Shown here one piece after another: positions 58,806-64,000 of a stretch of 64,000 bases of DNA (position 1 is the stretch's first letter; each line of letters begins with the position of its first letter). The stretch covers positions 1 through 64,000 of the forward strand of contig VDFB02018340.1 of assembly GCA_007258455.2 (NCBI GenBank), in the 5' to 3' direction. Origin of the DNA: Sequoia sempervirens (taxonomy: Eukaryota > Streptophyta > Pinopsida > Cupressales > Cupressaceae). Below the pieces are notes generated by a model, which made no database searches, was not told the origin of the DNA, and saw nothing but the letters and a program-made list of their open reading frames with translations. Made by a program: the position numbers and the translations under genes.

Positions 58806-59480
58806 TTGGCTCATTCCATGCATTGCTTAATTCCACATTTGCATTTGCAACATTTCATTTTCAGATCATTGCATAGTGTAAGTAGTAAATTACCTTGTTT
58901 GAAAACTGAAAATTGCATTTTGAGTTTGCATAGATTATTGTTAAAAAATGTTAGTTTTGATCTTTTCCAAGTTGCAAAGAAAAATTTAGTCAATAAGCAT
59001 GTTTTTTATTCGTTCAATGCATTCCCTAGTTATGAGTGTCTCTTAGTACAAGAGAGTGGAAATGTTGATACTTTCCTTAAACCTATACCCCCTCTTATCT
59101 ATCTTGTTTGTGGGAATGATGTGATAGAAGAAGATGAAAATATAGACAATCCATATGATCATAGTTCTTCTCCCAATACCTCTCCTTTTAGTGACAAAGG
59201 TATCTTGGTGAAAGAAGATTCAATTTTTGAGAATCATGAAGGTCTTGTGAGCTCTTCTCTTCATTCCCCTTGGGAAGATAGTATAACAATAGAAGATGAA
59301 ATCATTGCCACCACTTTACTTAGTTTACATTCCTCTCCCAACACTTCCCCTACTTGTGAGAATGCCACAATCATGAACGACCATGAAAATGTTATTTGTG
59401 AGGAGGACATGTTGGTGTTAAGAGATCTAATAATTGAAAACCTTGACAATCCTATAGAGCATAAGGGTGTAATTGTATAG
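58806..59480 (+). pseudogene. E5-family internal ORF, unrecognised
   Basis: A frame open to the TAG at 59478-59480 continues the leader after E6. Its start inside the E6 LTR is an artefact, so the real start is unknown; about 220 codons lie outside E6. The first part is hydrophobic. From about 59100 it is Ser/Asn/Asp/Glu-rich with two repeats of S-S-P-N-T-S-P. No retroelement domain is visible. It may be an N-terminal extension of gag. Confidence 0.45.
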
Positions 59481-60099
59481 ATAACCACACTACTATATTT
59501 TACTCAAATTTTTGATGAAATTTTGTTGAATTTTTGAAAAATTATCGTCGGAATTCTGACAAATCACTAAAATATTTTTTGTTGCTCACTTTACGTCATT
59601 TTCTCGATGCGCTCCAAAACATTGTAATCATGACTTAGTTTTGTCAGTTGCCACCATGGACAAGGGAACTGATTTTCATTAGATTATCGACACACATTTC
59701 GTCTATCTACCAATGAGAAATAACCAGAAGTCAAGTGGCATGTCTTTGCCAAAGCATCAAAAGAATATTGAGCATTTGTTGAGCTTCTGACAAAATAGAC
59801 CATTCATTTTGATGAAACTTTCATTGAAAGTATGACAAGTGCGTTGGACTGTATTAAAAGTTGGTCAAGTCATTCTAATGAAAGGTTCATCAGAACTATG
59901 GAAAATTCATTGGACGGTATTATGGTTTCATCAGTTTGTTTCATTGAAAGTTCAACAAAACTGTACAATTTTTTAAAAAGAAAACTATTCAAATCTCCAC
60001 ACTTTTCTAGTGCCCTGGTGGCCATGGATGCTCAATTTAGAGATAAAGAAGGTGCCTAAACTATTTTATACACTTGGAAGGAATTCCATTTTCATGGAA
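59481..60099. other. No gene recognised
   Basis: The frame 59832-60059 has no recognisable domain. Confidence 0.4.
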
Positions 60100-60738
60100 T
60101 GATATAGTGTAGGGTATGTTCGAAGTGGATACATTGAAGATGTAGTTGTAACTATCCTATTAGACATGTATGCAAAATGTTGAAGCATAGACAAGGCATG
60201 TAAACTCTTTGACATAATGCCTCAAAGAAATGTCGTCTCATGGACTGCAATGATTGTAGGATATGCACAAAATAGATTTGTTCAAAAGGCTTTAGAAATT
60301 TGAAAGCAAATGTAATTGTTTGGTGTAAAGAAAAAATTGACAACCTTTGTCAGCATCCTCCCTTCCTGTGGCAAAATGGGAGGTTTGGAACAGGGTATGG
60401 ACATCGATCATAACATAATGGAAGGGGGAGTTTTGTCAAATATTATAGTTGGAAATACTCTAGTAGACATGTATTCAAAATTTGGAAGTATAGATAAGGA
60501 ACATGAACTATTTGATGGAATGGCTCAAAGAGATGTCATTTCTTGGAATGCAATGATTGTAGGCTATGCACAAAAATGACTATTTAATTAGAAATTGTTG
60601 TGATAGATGCAAAATATTTACATCATTTTAAATAGGGACAATGTTCTTGAGGAGATGATTGGTGATGCTAAATGAAGCAATTTGAAAATTAGGCTTGCAA
60701 TATGTTGTAGTGGCAACTGCCCTGGTAGACATACCTAC
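60100..60738 (+). pseudogene. PPR protein pseudogene fragment (PLS type)
   Basis: One frame from about 60100 to 60579 holds consecutive pentatricopeptide repeats: D-V-V-V-T-I-L-L-D-M-Y-A-K-C, then F-D-I-M-P-Q-R-N-V-V-S-W-T-A-M-I-V-G-Y-A-Q, V-S-I-L-P-S-C-G-K-M-G, and again L-V-D-M-Y-S-K then R-D-V-I-S-W-N-A-M-I. The P, L and S spacing fits organelle RNA-editing PPR proteins. In-frame stops lie near 60178 (TGA), 60301 (TGA) and 60313 (TAA). A further motif relic (V-V-V-A-T-A-L-V-D) is at 60702-60738. It has no start, targeting peptide or DYW domain. The intact family members edit organelle transcripts; this copy cannot. Confidence 0.88.
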
Positions 60739-61806
60739 ATAGAGTTTATAATGCAACTTTCAAAAGTTGTAGTCATGCCTATCTTATCATGTTCCACACA
60801 TGAACATATGTTCAATTAGATAATAGAATACAAAATAAAATAAAGAGTTTAACTAGTGAATTGTAGAAAATATATTTTTGTAGTTTATATTCATATTGCT
60901 GATTACATTCATTGCATTGCACACCTTTCAAACTCAAAGTATTAATTCACATTGCATAACTAATAACTAGATGTTGATAAATGATGAAATTTTATTTACA
61001 ATATAGTTTATTATGGTCAACCTAAGCAGTTATGCAATTACTTCACATCATGTAACTAATATCTAGGAGCAACTTCCAATTGCATTAGCTTGTCATGGCA
61101 TTCCATGAGACCACATTTATATGAGGAAATTTTTCAAATAGTTCACTGCCTTGTCTATCCTATGACATTTTTCATACATGTCTGCCAAAGTATTCTATCA
61201 AACAGTTCATTTCCTTGCTGCTATTATCTACTATTGTCCCACATCTCATGGAATCTTTATCACTATCAATATGTCTAGACAGTCATGAATGATGATATGA
61301 CTCTCTTTAAATATTACTTGTTGTTGAGGACAGTCATGACTTGTCCCTCCTATGACTGCCTTTAATGGACCAAGGCTATACTAAACTCTGCATTCATGGT
61401 CATTGTACTAAACATTATCATGATTGTCCTTACATTATTGTTTCGTCATCATTTTATGGTGAGTATTAAACTTATTGTTATGATTATCCCTAGTTTTGAG
61501 AAATGGTTGTCTCTTTCATTTGACACTGCACTTGTCACTTTTCACTACCTTCAATTATCTTTGCACAGTCCACTTGACATTTATTTTAAATGACTAACTC
61601 TTGAGATAAAGTAATTGCCCCTTAACATTGTTAATGATCATTTGGCATTCATGACTATCCAATGATTTCAAATGGACTATGCTCTATCTTTTAACATTGA
61701 TTCCTTATCTTGATTATCACCAACTTGTGCTTAAGATCTCTACCCACCTGTGTCTCTTGGCCTTGCCCTAGTAGCAGATGCTTGATCACTTCCCTTTCAT
61801 ATTTTC
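60739..61806. other. No gene recognised
   Basis: AT-rich. Open frames 61090-61278 and 61396-61593 show no domain. Confidence 0.4.
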
Positions 61807-62070
61807 GTACATAGTTCACTATCATTGGTATGTCAATCAATTAATATATTCTTTCCATGTCACAAAATAAGAATCTTCTATCATGAACAAGGTTGTAGTA
61901 TGAAGGCTTGTAGCATACTCTAGGGTCTACTCATTTCCTATCAAATTTCCCCATAATAACCATTGTTATTTTCGTGATGGACATAAGCTAATGCATTATT
62001 CTTCAACTATGACAAAACCTTTATGGAGTTAACCTCTCAAATGACACATGAATGCATAAATTTTAGAGGA
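61807..62070 (+). repeat. 264-bp direct repeat, copy 1
   Basis: Aligns with 63341-63604 at high identity, ending at the shared AATGCATAAATTT. No TG..CA ends or primer site are evident. Confidence 0.85.
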
Positions 62071-63340
62071 CTAAATAAATACCTATGAAAATATAAGGAA
62101 AAAACCTCGAATCCTACAACATTGACAATAGAAAGGTGGGTGCAAAGCTCAATGATTTGATGATCTCATAATCACATACAAAAACCATTATTTCTATAGG
62201 AAAACTCAAGATGACTAGGAATAAAGAATATTATGTGGGATGATTGCATAATGTTTCTATATTGGTGACACGCAATAAATTTATATTGGAGAAATTGGTT
62301 TGGCACATGGAGGCAGTAGGGTATTTCTAGTTTCAATGCAAAATCTTGCTATTTTTTAGAAAATATGTGTGTAAATTTCCTAGTCTTCTGTGTTATGTCC
62401 TTTGTATGATCTATATAGGTACAAACCTGATATGGTTGGATAGAGGGAAGACCTAGCTTTCATTTGGCATTGATTTGGTGAATTTTCATTAAGTATAACA
62501 AGAGTTATTTCCATTTTAGTAGGGAAGGTCTAAAAACCCTTAAAACTAGGGTTTTGATTGAAGAATGGCTCTCTCTTCCATCTCCACATTGTAATAAAGC
62601 TAATTCTTGGTGGGATGGAAGTTCTTTGTGTATATTTTCATATTTTCAAAGTTTTGGAGAATGAAATGCTATGTGGAGGAAGTTTTGCAATGCTCTATGT
62701 GTGGCATCCTCATGTGATAGGATAAGATTGTGAAGCAAAATGTTGATTTTTGCTTGTTTAGGGGATATTAACAGTGAATGCACTTAGATATGATATAAAT
62801 ATGTGTCAAGGCTTTGGGGTGAAGGGGAGAGCCTAGATAGTCAACTATCCAATTGTAGCCAACTAATTAGGTCTCTTGGAGCAACATTGTTTTGGTCCAT
62901 TGCTCTTTTTCTAGTCACTATCATGAAGGAAGGTTTTGAGGCCTTGTAGGGGCATACAATACCTATCTAATTTTAGTGGTTTGGGCTTGGTATAGGCTTG
63001 TATATGGATTTTATTATGAGTTCCCTACCGGGTAGGGCTACAAGGGTTAAAAGGGTAAAGAGGCCTAAAGGTTAGAGTGATGAGAAAATGGAGTTTCCTA
63101 AGTGAAAATTAGGGTGTTAAGTTTTGGTTTGGTCCTATTTGAAATTATCTAAGTGGTTAAAAACCCTCTTGGTTGTGAGAGTACAAGAACCCTAGGTGAG
63201 TTGGGTCTTTTCCTTGAAAGAATAGTGGATTGGAAAGTTCCACTTAAAGAGTATTTGAGAGAGCTACACTAATTTGGTGGTTTGATAATCTAGTTGATCA
63301 TCTAAAGAAGCTTACTCTACTCACTCTCAATGACTTATTC
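62071..63340. other. Sequence between the 264-bp repeats
   Basis: 1.27 kb with no coding pattern. Could be the interior of a small LTR element (TRIM/LARD type) or an inserted block that duplicated the flank. Confidence 0.35.
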
Positions 63341-63604
63341 CTACATATTTCACTATCCTTGGATTTTCAATCACTTAATGTATTATTTCCATGTCACAAA
63401 GCAAGAATCTTCTATCATGAACAAGGTTGTAGTATGAAGGCCTGTAGCATACTCTAGGATCTACTCATTTCCTATCAAATTGCCCCATAATAACCCTTAT
63501 TCTTTTTGTGATGGACATAAGCTAATGCATTATTCTTCAATTGTGACAAAACCTTTATGGAGTTACCCTCTCAAATGACACATGAATGCATAAATTTGAG
63601 AGGA
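63341..63604 (+). repeat. 264-bp direct repeat, copy 2
   Basis: Partner of 61807-62070. Confidence 0.85.
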
Positions 63605-64000
63605 AGACAATACGTTGAATGAATGTAAGTAGAGAAATTTTTGCATACTTGCAGATGGTACAAAATTTCATGGTTAAGTGGAAGCCTCCCATCAATGACA
63701 AGATCCAAATATCTATGTATCTATCTCAATCAAGCCTCTAAACCCTTCAGAGCTGTCAATTTTTCCACTAACCTATTATGTACAAAAGTCAAATTTTAGA
63801 GTTATGTCACCACTAAAAACAAAAGAAATAGAGCTTTGAAACCAAATCCACACACAACACAATGTGGTATTCATACAAAGCCATACAAACAAACTAAACT
63901 CAGAACATTGGAATGGAAACAACTTTAAATTATGATGCAAAGCATGAATTCAATTTACTCAACTAGAGACACATTTCACAATAATGGGTTCTTCATCTAA
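63605..64000. other. No gene recognised
   Basis: Window end, AT-rich, nothing identifiable. Confidence 0.4.

Overview
This is nuclear DNA of a seed plant, most likely a gymnosperm (conifer-like): AT-rich, no intact host gene, and packed with old LTR retrotransposons nested in one another, plus one plant-type PPR pseudogene. The plant assignment is secure (Ty1/copia, Tekay and Tat Ty3/gypsy lineages, a plant mobile domain, PPR repeats). 'Gymnosperm' is an inference from the density and age of the nested elements. Every coding region of any length is broken by stops or frameshifts.

Layout. (1) 1-30339: one Ty1/copia element (C1) has taken at least three insertions. E1 (1-3021) is a non-autonomous LTR element whose ORF has a coiled coil, a G-patch and two CCHC knuckles. 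E2 (3597-9617) is a Tekay-type chromovirus with a perfect 5-bp target duplication. E3 (10373-28065) is a 17.7-kb Tat-type Ty3/gypsy element on the minus strand, with two RNase H domains and a plant-mobile-domain (PMD) ORF running antisense. C1 resumes after E2 in the same reading frame. (2) 31399-36944: a second, related copia (C2). (3) 37950-42479: a minus-strand copia derivative without reverse transcriptase (E4). (4) 44289-51137: a third copia (C3), interrupted by a 2.1-kb solo LTR (E5) and cut off by a 1.2-kb CT-rich tract (51138-52348). (5) 53073-59480: an LTR and internal start of an E5-family element, with a minus-strand single-ORF element (E6, 54659-58805) inside it. (6) 60100-60738: a PPR pseudogene. 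(7) 61807-63604: a pair of 264-bp direct repeats.

How the parts relate. E1, E2 and E6 share unusual LTR ends (TGATG-AGGAGC-like start, CATCA/CACCA-like end) and initiator-Met-type primer sites. This suggests that the two elements without pol were mobilised by the Tekay machinery. In E3 the sense (gag-pol) and antisense (PMD) coding units each have a leader with the same degenerate TTTTAGCGCTT repeats, and the PMD leader also has a ~41-bp array of small imperfect hairpins. Many premature stops are TAG at positions where the surrounding sequence implies glutamine, and the AGCGCT motifs decay to AGTGCT or AGCACT. Both fit long-term cytosine methylation and deamination.

Target-duplication and LTR boundaries were read by eye. 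LTR ends for C1 (3') and C3 (5') are tentative.
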